From contig DFHP01000006.1 of assembly GCA_002371335.1 (NCBI GenBank), positions 1 through 17,950 of the forward strand: DNA of 17,950 nucleotides. The letters run 5' to 3'. Each line of letters starts with the position of its first letter. Within the stretch, counting starts at the first letter, position 1. Positions 6,323 to 13,610 of the stretch are shown in pieces. The notes beneath the pieces are model-generated. The model ran no database searches. It was not told where the DNA came from and worked only from the letters and a program-made list of their open reading frames with translations. The translations under genes and the position numbers were made by a program. Origin of the DNA: Eubacterium sp. UBA3720. Lineage in GTDB: Bacteria; Bacillota; Clostridia; Lachnospirales; Lachnospiraceae.

Positions 6323-8398
6323 TTTTTTGATGACGGTTCTGCGCAGGTCGACGGTCGTGTGACAGATCAATCCGTCAAACACCATAAGCATCGCCGGCAG
6401 GATCATTATAACGACCACCATACTGATCAGAGCGCCCCGGGCGAGCATGGTGCACAGAGAACTGAGCATATCTATCTCGGAAAATACGCCTACGCCCAGA
6501 ACAGCTGCAAAGAATGAACATCCGCTGGTCAGGATAGAAAGCATGGAAGTGTTGTGCGCGATATCGACAGCTTCTTTCTTTTCCGCCCCGAGGGAGCGTT
6601 CTTTAATGTATCTGTTTGTCATCAGGATGGCGTAATCGACAGTCGATCCCAGCTGGATCGTGCCGAGAACGACGCTGGCGATAAATGGTATCGTCGCACC
6701 GGTATAATAGGATGCTGCCATATTTGCCATGATGGCAAATTCAATAACGGCGATCAGGATCACAGGCAGTGAAATGGACTTCAGCACCAGAAGAATGATC
6801 ACAAAGATCGCTATGATGGAGATGCTGTTGACGTTTATAAAGTCTACTGCGGTAATGTCCATCAGATCCTTTGTCAGAGGCGCCTCTCCGATCAGGATGG
6901 AATCCGGGTCGATGCTCTTTGAAATTTCCACGATATCATCCAGCTGAGCGTTGACCTCGTTGCTTGCCGTAGGGTATTCCGAATTGATCAGGACCAGCTC
7001 ATAGGAATCGCTCTGAAGCATATCTTTTACCTTCTCGGGAATGAAATCTTCGGGAACGGAAGCGCTTACCAGAGAGTTCATACCCAGAGAATATTTGACT
7101 CCGTCTACCCTGTCCAGATTATTCAGCAGATCCACCTTATCTTTGGCCTCCAGATTCTTGTCGATCAGGAGCATATGCATCGTGCTGGTGTTGAATTTTT
7201 CTTCAAGCTTTCTGTTTGCCACCTTGGAGTCCAGAGTTTCAGGAACGGCATCAAGAATGTTGTAATAAACTTTAACGTTATTGTTTCCGTATACGGCAGG
7301 CACCAGAAGGAGAAGGAATACTATGATCCATGCCTTATAATGCCTGGTTATAAATCTTGAGGGGCCTTCGATGTTATGGATGATCGGCGTGTGCGACAGC
7401 TTGTGTACAGGTTCGTCAAATATCAGGATAAGGGCCGGCAGTACTGTGACGCATGTGATCACGCCAAAGACGACGCCTTTCGCCATGACGATACCCAGAT
7501 CGAGACCGAGCGTAAAGGTCATGAAGCACAGGGCGATGAAACCGGCTATGGTAGTTACCGAGCTTCCGACGATAGAACGGAAGGTATTCACAATGGCGTG
7601 TCCCATAGCCTCTTCCCGGCTTTCGGGATAAAGTAACTTCGTTTCTTCGTAACTGCCGAACAGGAAAATGGAATAGTCCATAGTCACGCCGAGCTGAAGG
7701 ACAGCGGCGAGTGCTTTTGTGATATAGGATATCTCACCGAAGAACACATTCGTTCCCATGTTATAAACAATACCCATGCCGATGCTGGCAAGGAACAGGA
7801 ATGGTATCAGATATGATGAGGTAGTCAGCAGAAGAATGATAAGAGCCAGTATGACGGCGATCGTTACATAAACAGGAACCTCGCGGTCACAGAGGTTTTT
7901 GATATCATTTACGAGAGCCGTCATTCCGCTGACATAACACTGATGATCTGTAACCTCCCTGATCTTATCGATCGCTTCCAGAGATGTGTCGGCTGAGGTG
8001 CCGTCGTCCAGAAGCGCGATCATCATAGTCGCGTCGTCATTGAAAAAGGCTTCCCGCAGCTTGTCAGGAAGCATATCCACCGGAAGAGAAATATCCGCCG
8101 CGTCGTCATACCACAGTACATTCGCTACGTGCGGGACCGCTTCGATTTTTTCCTCAAGTTCGGCTGCGTCTTTCATATCCATGTCTTCGACAACGATCAT
8201 GGAGAAAGCACCCATTCCGAATTCATCGACCAGGATGTTCTGACCTTCCACAGTTTCAAGAGATTCAGGAAGATAGCTAAGCATATCGTAGTTTGTCCGG
8301 GTTCCCAGGTAGCCCAGTGCCGAAGGAAACAGGAGAGCGATCGCCGCGATCAGAATGATGACTCGGTGTCTTGCTATCCATTTGCCTACATTTAACAT
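6278..8398 (-). CDS. MMPL/RND-family membrane transporter
   Basis: This is a 706-residue inner-membrane protein with the internal duplication of RND permeases. TM1 lies near residues 12-28; a large extracellular loop (about 30-170) contains TNYDMLSYLP; a helix bundle follows with GVTMDYSIFLFGSYEE (D241 in the GxxxDY motif). TM7 is near 357-370, a second loop spans about 375-520, and a second bundle contains GSTVDYAILMTNRY (D588). Both proton-relay Asp/Tyr pairs are kept. MMPL proteins export lipids, wall precursors or amphipathic compounds; the substrate here is unknown. The usual first codon of the open frame is GTG 8410, but AGAGGAG touches it, while ATG 8398 sits 11 bp after that site, so I use ATG 8398. 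The final 14 residues and stop come from repeat element copy 3. Confidence 0.88.
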   Translation of the reverse strand: MLNVGKWIARHRVIILIAAIALLFPSALGYLGTRTNYDMLSYLPESLETVEGQNILVDEFGMGAFSMIVVEDMDMKDAAELEEKIEAVPHVANVLWYDDAADISLPVDMLPDKLREAFFNDDATMMIALLDDGTSADTSLEAIDKIREVTDHQCYVSGMTALVNDIKNLCDREVPVYVTIAVILALIILLLTTSSYLIPFLFLASIGMGIVYNMGTNVFFGEISYITKALAAVLQLGVTMDYSIFLFGSYEETKLLYPESREEAMGHAIVNTFRSIVGSSVTTIAGFIALCFMTFTLGLDLGIVMAKGVVFGVITCVTVLPALILIFDEPVHKLSHTPIIHNIEGPSRFITRHYKAWIIVFLLLLVPAVYGNNNVKVYYNILDAVPETLDSKVANRKLEEKFNTSTMHMLLIDKNLEAKDKVDLLNNLDRVDGVKYSLGMNSLVSASVPEDFIPEKVKDMLQSDSYELVLINSEYPTASNEVNAQLDDIVEISKSIDPDSILIGEAPLTKDLMDITAVDFINVNSISIIAIFVIILLVLKSISLPVILIAVIEFAIMANMAASYYTGATIPFIASVVLGTIQLGSTVDYAILMTNRYIKERSLGAEKKEAVDIAHNTSMLSILTSGCSFFAAVLGVGVFSEIDMLSSLCTMLARGALISMVVVIMILPAMLMVFDGLICHTTVDLRRTVIKKQSPRADFNSPTSHS

Positions 8399-8409
8399 TT
8401 GTGTTTTCA

Positions 8410-8416
8410 CTCCTCT
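8410..8416 (-). promoter_or_regulatory. Ribosome binding site that decides the MMPL start
   Basis: AGAGGAG on the minus strand overlaps the possible GTG start (8410-8408) and lies 11 bp before ATG 8398, so ATG is the better start. Confidence 0.65.
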
Positions 8417-8431
8417 TTATAAAAGTTGCAG

Positions 8432-8477
8432 CAGGCAATTGTGGATTTTCCCGTCTCCGGAGTTTCACAATTACCTG
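8432..8477 (-). promoter_or_regulatory. Stem-loop in the MMPL mRNA leader
   Basis: On the minus strand CAGGTAATTGTG (8477-8466) pairs with CACAATTGCCTG (8443-8432): 12 bp with one G-U pair. The plus strand would have a C-A mismatch at that place, which favours a role in minus-strand RNA. It stands 15 bp upstream of the ribosome site in a leader of about 245 nt. The loop holds the palindrome CTCCGGAG. No T-run follows. Confidence 0.5.
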
Positions 8478-8486
8478 AAAGTAATA

Positions 8487-8495
8487 TGATATAAT
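8487..8495 (+). promoter_or_regulatory. Possible extended -10 element facing the tetR gene
   Basis: TGATATAAT matches the extended -10 form TGnTATAAT. No good -35 is seen 17 bp upstream. If used, it would make a leader of more than 500 nt running antisense to the MMPL leader. Confidence 0.25.
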
Positions 8496-8650
8496 GTAGA
8501 GAAGCATTTTCCGGCGTCTGTTAAAAAGATGCGTCTCTCTAACGGCTGTGAGATGATCCCGCAGCGTACGTGTGGTGCTCTGAAACGGGATATTTGTAAA
8601 AATTCACAGTTTTTCGAGAAAAATATGGACAAAATGCCTCATGTCTGGCT

Positions 8651-8679
8651 ATTATATAAAAAAAATGACCAACGGTCAA
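8651..8679 (-). promoter_or_regulatory. Sigma-A promoter of the MMPL gene
   Basis: On the minus strand TTGACC (8679-8674), a spacer of exactly 17 bp, then TATAAT (8656-8651). Transcription should start near 8644, leaving a leader of about 245 nt before ATG 8398. The putative TetR operator covers the -35 and much of the spacer. Confidence 0.85.
8666..8678. promoter_or_regulatory. Putative operator for the divergent TetR-type regulator
   Basis: TGACC-AAC-GGTCA is a perfect 5-bp inverted repeat with a 3-bp centre, of the size and form used by many TetR-family repressors. It overlaps the -35 box of the MMPL promoter, so binding would block RNA polymerase. Binding by the neighbouring regulator is inferred from position. 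Confidence 0.65.
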
Positions 8680-8747
8680 TATTTTTGCCGAAGTTTTTTT
8701 AATTAGATCATATGTTTGCGGCAAGGGGATATTCGGACTGGATTTGC

Positions 8748-8756
8748 TGGTATATT
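8748..8756 (+). promoter_or_regulatory. Possible extended -10 element for tetR, next to element copy 2
   Basis: TGGTATATT fits TGn plus a 5 of 6 -10 box, with no recognisable -35. A start near 8763 would put the whole structured element in the tetR mRNA leader. Confidence 0.28.
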
Positions 8757-8758
8757 TT

Positions 8759-8965
8759 AACTCAGATGGTGAGTCCCCGCCTGCAGGCGGGGGGGATTGA
8801 GTCAAATTTGACTCAGTGGAAGGGGCTTCGCCCTGAGCGCGGCGCGGCAAGAACGCCAGATGCGTTCTTGAATCCCCCATCTGAGTTGAGCCTCCGGCGG
8901 ATCGCAGAGGAAGACGCACAAGTGCATCGCGCAACTTGCGCGCGATCAGAGATCGGGATTGAAAA
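8759..8965. repeat. Structured repeat element, copy 2
   Basis: On the plus strand: arm AACTCAGATGG (8759-8769); a perfect hairpin CCCCGCCTGCAGGCGGGG (8775-8792) followed by GGGATTGAGTCA; palindrome GAGTCAAATTTGACTC (8799-8814); small hairpin AGGGGCTTCGCCCT (8821-8834); hairpin AAGAACGC-CAGAT-GCGTTCTT (8849-8869); matching arm CCATCTGAGTT (8877-8887); CTCCG box (8892-8896); outer stem GATCGC (8900-8905) with GCGATC (8942-8947); one-sided bulge AGAGGAAGAC (8906-8915); inner stem GC.CAAGT with ACTTG.GC; end at TTGAAAA. It lies in the 630-bp gap between the MMPL and TetR starts, which otherwise holds the promoters, operator and leader stem listed separately. No gene is seen in it. Confidence 0.65.
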
Positions 8966-9017
8966 TATACCAGGTAGTTCAGAAACTCCATATGGCCGGG
9001 AAATTGTGTGAACGCAA

Positions 9018-9022
9018 GGAGG
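9018..9022 (+). promoter_or_regulatory. Ribosome binding site that decides the TetR start
   Basis: AAGGAGG ends 6 bp before ATG 9029. The earlier GTG 9008 lies upstream of this site, and ATG 9026 is only 3 bp from it. Confidence 0.8.
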
Positions 9023-9028
9023 AAAATG

Positions 9029-9640
9029 ATGAAGAGAGTCGAGCTGAATAAGGAAAACAAGAGAGCTTCATTATTAAAAACATCTTTTGAACTTTTTCAG
9101 AAAAAAGGTTTTACGAAAACATCCATATCTGACATTGTAAAAGAGGCGGGTATGGCAAAAGGGACATTTTATCTGTATTTCAAGGATAAATATGATCTGA
9201 GGAACCAGCTGATCACTAAAAAGTCACAGCAGGTGATCGCGAAGGCCGATCGATTTGTACAGGAAAACCCGGTGGAGGGATTTGAGGAACAGCTGCTGGC
9301 CTTTGTGGATTATATTCTTAATTATCTGCAGAAGGACAGGATACTGTTTCAGTTTATCAGCAAAAACCTGAACTGGGGGTTGTTTGAAAACATGCTAAAT
9401 GAATCCGTGGAGGATCAGCCCGGGTTTCTAATGGATCGCTGCCTGCGGTCTATGGAAAAGGAAAAGATCCAATGCAGAGATCTGAAACTCATGCTTTTTA
9501 CTATCATGGAGATGGTGAACGGAACGGCTCATTCCTGTGTGCTTGAAGGGCGGCCTGTTCCAATGGAGGAATACCTGCCGTATCTGCATGAAAGTATCCG
9601 CGCGATCATTCATGTGTACTGCAGTCCGGCTGTCGGGTAA
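9029..9640 (+). CDS. TetR/AcrR-family transcriptional repressor
   Basis: From ATG 9029 this protein has 203 residues. The N-terminal DNA-binding domain (about 8-58) reads KRASLLKTSFELFQKKGF, then TSISDIVKEAGMAKGTFYLYF, a textbook TetR helix-turn-helix with the TFYLYFKDK recognition end. Residues 60-200 are the all-helical ligand and dimer domain, which is specific to each regulator and gives no clue to the inducer. The frame could start at GTG 9008, but the AAGGAGG site favours 9029. It is divergent from the MMPL gene, whose promoter carries an inverted repeat fitting a TetR operator, so it most likely represses the MMPL and heptad-protein genes and is relieved by a small amphipathic molecule or by envelope stress. 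Its own leader probably includes structured element copy 2. Confidence 0.9.
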   Translation: MKRVELNKENKRASLLKTSFELFQKKGFTKTSISDIVKEAGMAKGTFYLYFKDKYDLRNQLITKKSQQVIAKADRFVQENPVEGFEEQLLAFVDYILNYLQKDRILFQFISKNLNWGLFENMLNESVEDQPGFLMDRCLRSMEKEKIQCRDLKLMLFTIMEMVNGTAHSCVLEGRPVPMEEYLPYLHESIRAIIHVYCSPAVG

Positions 9641-9679
9641 GGTTTGGGACGGGCAGAGCGGACCTTGCGGAATTCCCGT

Positions 9680-9707
9680 TTGGAAGGAATGAGCCGGCTT
9701 TTATGAT
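9680..9707 (+). promoter_or_regulatory. Possible promoter of the Nudix gene
   Basis: TTGGAA (9680-9685), a 16-bp spacer, then TATGAT (9702-9707), 62 bp before the start codon. Both boxes are imperfect. Confidence 0.35.
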
Positions 9708-9769
9708 ATTGGGATGGAAAAATCTGTAAAAAAGGAAGATAATAGATTAACAGGAAAAGAGGTAGATAA

Positions 9770-10390
9770 ATGGCTGTAATAAAAAAGATCACAAAGCTGA
9801 CCGACGAACGGTTCATTAATCTTTATAAAGTCAGCGGAGATAATAAAAAGGGACATCATTCTGATTATATCGTGGCGTCCCGCGCATCGGACGTGGATTC
9901 GATGAAGACCGTAACTCATAAAAACAACGCTGACAGCGTTGCGGTGTATAGTCTTTACGGAGAGAACAAAGACAGAGTCGTTCTGGTCAGACAGTATCGG
10001 TATCCGATCGACGGCTGGGTATATGAACTCCCTGCGGGGCTGGTGGATGAAGGAGAGTCATTCCGTGAGGCGGCAATAAGAGAAATGCATGAGGAAACCG
10101 GACTCACTTTTACGCCGGTCCGGGCGGACGAATCGCTGGAAAAGCCGAGATATACATCCGTGGGAATGACAGATGAAGCATGCGCTACAGTATATGGATA
10201 CGCTTCGGGGACTGTTTCGGACAAGTATATGGAGGAAAGCGAGGAGATCGAGATCGTGCTGGCAGACCGTGATGAAGTGCGGCGCATATTAAAAGAAGAA
10301 AGAGTAGCGCTGATCGCGGCTTATCAGCTGATGCATTTTCTGCATGACAGCGAACCGTTCGCTTTCCTTGGCGCTGAACTTGAGATATGA
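9770..10390 (+). CDS. Nudix hydrolase, ADP-ribose pyrophosphatase-like
   Basis: This 206-residue soluble enzyme holds a complete Nudix box, G-x5-E-x7-R-E-x2-E-E-x-G-L, from G90 to L112, with the metal-binding REMHEE at 104-109. The stretch before it (VVLVRQYRYP, then WVYELPAGLVDEGE) is typical of the ADP-ribose/NUDT5-like branch, in which the YELPAGLVD segment and the arginine of RQYR contact the substrate. It should split ADP-ribose or a related nucleoside diphosphate sugar to AMP and a sugar phosphate. ATG 9770 follows AAAAGAGG at about 7 bp. It stands between the TetR gene and the trk operon, each with its own promoter, so it is likely a single-gene unit. Substrate is inferred from sequence resemblance only. 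Confidence 0.85.
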   Translation: MAVIKKITKLTDERFINLYKVSGDNKKGHHSDYIVASRASDVDSMKTVTHKNNADSVAVYSLYGENKDRVVLVRQYRYPIDGWVYELPAGLVDEGESFREAAIREMHEETGLTFTPVRADESLEKPRYTSVGMTDEACATVYGYASGTVSDKYMEESEEIEIVLADRDEVRRILKEERVALIAAYQLMHFLHDSEPFAFLGAELEI

Positions 10391-10408
10391 TCGCATATGT
10401 GGTATGAT
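10380..10408 (+). promoter_or_regulatory. Sigma-A promoter of the trkA-trkH operon
   Basis: TTGAGA (10380-10385), a 17-bp spacer, then TGG-TATGAT (10400-10408), which combines a good -35, an extended -10 TGn and a 5 of 6 -10. It overlaps the last codons of the Nudix gene and leaves a leader of about 130 nt before trkA. Confidence 0.65.
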
Positions 10409-10544
10409 TTCGCTGATTCCGGTGGAAATTCTCCGGATATACGCGAAAGTGCAGGGAAAAGAAGCATGTGAACTGTTCATACGTTTTTGCGGTCCCGTGG
10501 GTTTTCGCAGCTATATGTCAGTATTATTTTAAAAAGGTGAAGAT

Positions 10545-11906
10545 ATGGAAATAATCGTTGTTGGATGCGGCAAGGTGGGCCGCCTTCTGGCCAGTGAATT
10601 ATCTAAAGAGAATAACAATATTACGGTTGTGGATACGAATGCGGATAAAGTGCAGAGTGTATCCACTCTTGTTGACTGTATGGGCGTCGTTGGAAACGGA
10701 ACCAGTTATGAGGTTCTCGTGGAGGCGGGAGTGAATACGGCTGATATTATGATTGCAGTCACATCGAAGGATGAGGTAAATCTGCTCTGCTGCGTCATCG
10801 CGAAACGTGCCGCGAACTGTCAGACGATCGCAAGGGTGAAAACGCCGGTATTTTCCGCGGAGAGAAACTTCCTGCGCAGGGAGCTTGGTATATCTATGAT
10901 CATTAATCCGGAATTTGAGGCGGCCAGAGAGATCGCCCGTCTGTTCCAGTTTCCTTCGGCTTCGGAGGTCTATAGTTTTGCGAAGCGCCGCGCGGACATG
11001 CTTCGTTTTAAGGTCCCGCCCACTTCGAATCTGGTAGGCAAGGCGCTGAAAGAGATAGGATACCTTACCCAGGGATCCGTTCTGATCTGTGCGGCGCAGA
11101 GAGGAAAAAATGTACAGATCCCGGATGGAAATTACGTTATAAGAGAAAACGACGTATTATCTATAATTGTTCTGCCGGGAACGGCGAATAAATTCTTTAA
11201 ATCGATCGGTCTGGCAATCAACCCGATCAAGACCTCTTTGCTGATCGGCGGAGGCACCACCAGTTATTATCTGGCAAAATTCCTTACGAAAATGGGTATA
11301 CGGGTACGTATCATCGAGAAGGACAGGGACAGATGCGTGGAGCTGGCGGATGCGCTGCCAAAGGTATCGATCATTCACGGCGACGGATGCGACCATAATT
11401 TCCTTCAGGAGGAGCATTTTAATCTGATGGATTCCATGTATACGGGAACCGGGATCGATGAGGAAAATATCTTTCTTTCGCTGTATGCAAGAGATCAGGT
11501 CAGACATAAGGTCGTCACGAAGGTCAGCCGTCTGGACGAAGTCGATGATCTTTTGAGCACATTGAATCTGGACGCGATCATCAGTCCGAAACACCTGACT
11601 GCAGAGATGATCGTGCGCTATGTGCGCGCGAAAAAGAACAGCATGGGAAGTAACGTGGAGACGTTATATAAGCTTCTCGACGGCAGCGTTGAGGCGCTGG
11701 AGTTTTATATACAGAAAAACGCAAAGGTCACCGGAATTACGCTGAAGGATCTTAAATTAAAGCCGAATGTCCTGATCGCGGGTATCGTAAGGGGATCGAA
11801 GCTTATCATCCCCGGCGGTAACGATTCGATCATGGCCGGAGATTCGGTCATCGTTGTTACGAGCAATCTCGGCTTCCAGGATGTGCATGATATTCTGGCA
11901 GAGTGA
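10545..11906 (+). CDS. trkA: TrkA, NAD-binding gating subunit of the Trk potassium uptake system
   Basis: This 453-residue cytoplasmic protein gates the TrkH channel. It contains two RCK modules in tandem, as full-length TrkA does. Module 1 begins at once with the Rossmann motif VVGCGKVG (G7, G9, G12) and the ribose-binding acidic residue D30 (TVVD), followed by an RCK-C lobe to about 225 (PPTSNLVGKALKEIG). Module 2 starts near 231 with LLIGGGTTSYYLA and the second IIEKD strand end, and closes with another RCK-C lobe (VTGITLKDLKL). The first nucleotide site is canonical; the second has GGGTTS instead of GxGxxG and may bind a different ligand or none. AAAAAGGTG precedes ATG 10545. It lies 29 bp before trkH, making a two-gene operon driven by the promoter at 10380-10408. 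Confidence 0.95.
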   Translation: MEIIVVGCGKVGRLLASELSKENNNITVVDTNADKVQSVSTLVDCMGVVGNGTSYEVLVEAGVNTADIMIAVTSKDEVNLLCCVIAKRAANCQTIARVKTPVFSAERNFLRRELGISMIINPEFEAAREIARLFQFPSASEVYSFAKRRADMLRFKVPPTSNLVGKALKEIGYLTQGSVLICAAQRGKNVQIPDGNYVIRENDVLSIIVLPGTANKFFKSIGLAINPIKTSLLIGGGTTSYYLAKFLTKMGIRVRIIEKDRDRCVELADALPKVSIIHGDGCDHNFLQEEHFNLMDSMYTGTGIDEENIFLSLYARDQVRHKVVTKVSRLDEVDDLLSTLNLDAIISPKHLTAEMIVRYVRAKKNSMGSNVETLYKLLDGSVEALEFYIQKNAKVTGITLKDLKLKPNVLIAGIVRGSKLIIPGGNDSIMAGDSVIVVTSNLGFQDVHDILAE

Positions 11907-11935
11907 ATTTTGTGTAAAGCAGAAGGAGAAATGTT

Positions 11936-13387
11936 ATGAATTATCCTGTGATCGGGTATGTACTGGCCTGGGTAATAGAAATTGAAGGATTTTTGATGCT
12001 GGCTCCCTGCCTGGTGGCAGTTGTATATGGAGAGAAGACGGGTTTTGTCTATCTGCTGGGAGCCGCGGTTTGTCTGGCGATCGGTCTTTGCGGAACAAAA
12101 TTAAAAAAACCGAAGGACATGTCGATCTATCGTAAGGAGGGTATGGTGACCGTGGCGCTGGCATGGGTTGTCATGAGTCTTCTGGGCGCGGTTCCGTTTG
12201 TCATTACCGGAGAGATCCCGTCCTTTATAGACGCGGTTTTTGAGATCGTGTCAGGTTTTACGACGACGGGAGCATCCATTCTTTCTGATGTGGAAGCTGT
12301 TTCGCATCCTTCTTTGCTGTGGAGAAGTTTTTCCCACTGGATCGGCGGTATGGGAGTTCTCGTATTTATTCTTATGCTGATCCCGGTAAGAGAAGGCGCG
12401 GGTACGCAGATGAACCTGATGAGGGCAGAAAGTCCGGGCTATGATATCAGTAAGCTGGCGCCTAAGGTCAGCAATACAGCCAGGATCCTGTATAAGCTTT
12501 ATCTGATCATTACCATTATAGAGATGATTGTGCTCCTGCTGAGCGGGATGAACTGGTTTGACGCGGTCTGCATCACATTTGGTACAGCGGGAACAGGAGG
12601 CTTCGGAGTGCTGAATACCAGCTGCGGAAGCTATACGGCGCTGCAGCAGGTGATCATCACTGTTTTCATGATCGCTTTTGGCGTAAATTTCAGTTTTTAT
12701 TTCCTGATTTCCGTAAAAAGAGTAAAGACGGCAGTTATGATGGAGGAGGTAAGGGTGTATCTTCTGATCATTGCCGCGGCAGTTCTTACCATTACAATAA
12801 ATACGGCACATATGTACAGCAGTGTTTCGGAAAGCATGCGCCATGCTTTTTTCCAGGTAGGAAGCATCATTACGACCACAGGCTATTCCTCCGTGGATTT
12901 TGATCAATGGCCGTCTCTGTCAAAGGCGGTGCTGATCCTGCTTATGTGTATCGGTGCATGTGCCGGAAGTACCGGCGGCGGCATTAAGGTATCCAGGATC
13001 ATGATCTACCTGAAAGCACAGAAACGCCGCGTGAACAGATTCATCCATCCGCATACGATCGAGACCATCCGTATGGACGGAAACAGTGTTCCGGAGCATA
13101 ACATCAACACCATCATGGTGTTTCTCGCGGCTTACTGCGCGATCTTTGCATTATCCGTTCTGCTGATCAGTATTGACGGTTTTTCATTCGAGACAAATTT
13201 CACTGCCGTGGCGGCGACGCTGAACAATATCGGTCCGGGACTTGCGAAGGTCGGTCCGACCCTTAATTACGGATCATACAGCATTTTTTCCAAAATTGTG
13301 CTGATCTTCAATATGCTGGCAGGCAGGCTTGAGATATTCCCTATGCTAGTGCTGGTATTCCCGCCTACATGGAGACGCCGGTTCTGA
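11936..13387 (+). CDS. trkH: TrkH, pore subunit of the Trk potassium uptake system
   Basis: This 483-residue polytopic membrane protein moves potassium into the cell. It shows the four M1-P-M2 repeats of the SKT superfamily, recognised by their filter loops: FTTTGAS (108-114), GTAGTGGFG, ITTTGYSS and NNIGPG, each with the filter glycine. The segment ACAGSTGGGIKVSR is the conserved loop of TrkH helices, and the protein ends in the usual MLAGRLEIFPM and TWRRR. ATG 11936 follows AGAAGGAG. With trkA upstream it forms the standard two-gene system, which is typically driven by the membrane potential and gated by NAD(H) or ATP bound to TrkA. No clear terminator follows; the 13388-13545 stretch shows no feature I can support. 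Confidence 0.95.
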   Translation: MNYPVIGYVLAWVIEIEGFLMLAPCLVAVVYGEKTGFVYLLGAAVCLAIGLCGTKLKKPKDMSIYRKEGMVTVALAWVVMSLLGAVPFVITGEIPSFIDAVFEIVSGFTTTGASILSDVEAVSHPSLLWRSFSHWIGGMGVLVFILMLIPVREGAGTQMNLMRAESPGYDISKLAPKVSNTARILYKLYLIITIIEMIVLLLSGMNWFDAVCITFGTAGTGGFGVLNTSCGSYTALQQVIITVFMIAFGVNFSFYFLISVKRVKTAVMMEEVRVYLLIIAAAVLTITINTAHMYSSVSESMRHAFFQVGSIITTTGYSSVDFDQWPSLSKAVLILLMCIGACAGSTGGGIKVSRIMIYLKAQKRRVNRFIHPHTIETIRMDGNSVPEHNINTIMVFLAAYCAIFALSVLLISIDGFSFETNFTAVAATLNNIGPGLAKVGPTLNYGSYSIFSKIVLIFNMLAGRLEIFPMLVLVFPPTWRRRF

Positions 13388-13545
13388 AGAGCGGGGGGCG
13401 GCTTTTTCAATACCGAGTGCCGGAGATTTTGAAGTCCGTCCGCTTTCCTTCAGCGTTGAGGGAATAGTGAACGAATGTCCACCCGCGCGCCTTGTTATGA
13501 GCAGGACGATCCGGGGGCAGCGGGAGAGGAACCATGAAAAATAAA

Positions 13546-13561
13546 AGCCGTATAAACGGCT
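13546..13561 (+). other. Small hairpin before hisC
   Basis: AGCCGT-ATAA-ACGGCT is a perfect 6-bp stem with a 4-nt loop, not followed by a T-run, 49 bp before the hisC start. Its role is unknown. Confidence 0.35.
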
Positions 13562-13596
13562 CATGCGGATATATACGATACTGCAGGTACAGATAC

Positions 13597-13602
13597 AGGA
13601 GA
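13597..13602 (+). promoter_or_regulatory. Ribosome binding site that decides the hisC start
   Basis: AGGAGA lies 8 bp before ATG 13611. The frame is open back to ATG 13563, but the extra 16 residues are unlike the family and lack a site. Confidence 0.75.
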
Positions 13603-13610
13603 GAAAGAAC

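Noticed and set aside
8539..9060. 173-residue minus-strand frame and a 99-residue plus-strand frame across element copy 2
   Set aside because: Both run through palindromic GC-rich repeat DNA, promoter and operator, with low-complexity translations and no ribosome site.
10404..10532. 42-codon open frame between the Nudix gene and trkA, ending 12 bp before trkA
   Set aside because: It has no ribosome site, and its ATG lies inside the -10 box of the trk promoter, so it could not be translated from that transcript. A leader peptide cannot be fully excluded.
13388..13545. Possible fourth, degenerate element copy (TTGAAGTCCGTCCGC and CCGGGGGCAGCGGGAGAGGAA)
   Set aside because: Short likenesses to copy 3 are present, but in a different order and without the outer and inner stems that define the family.
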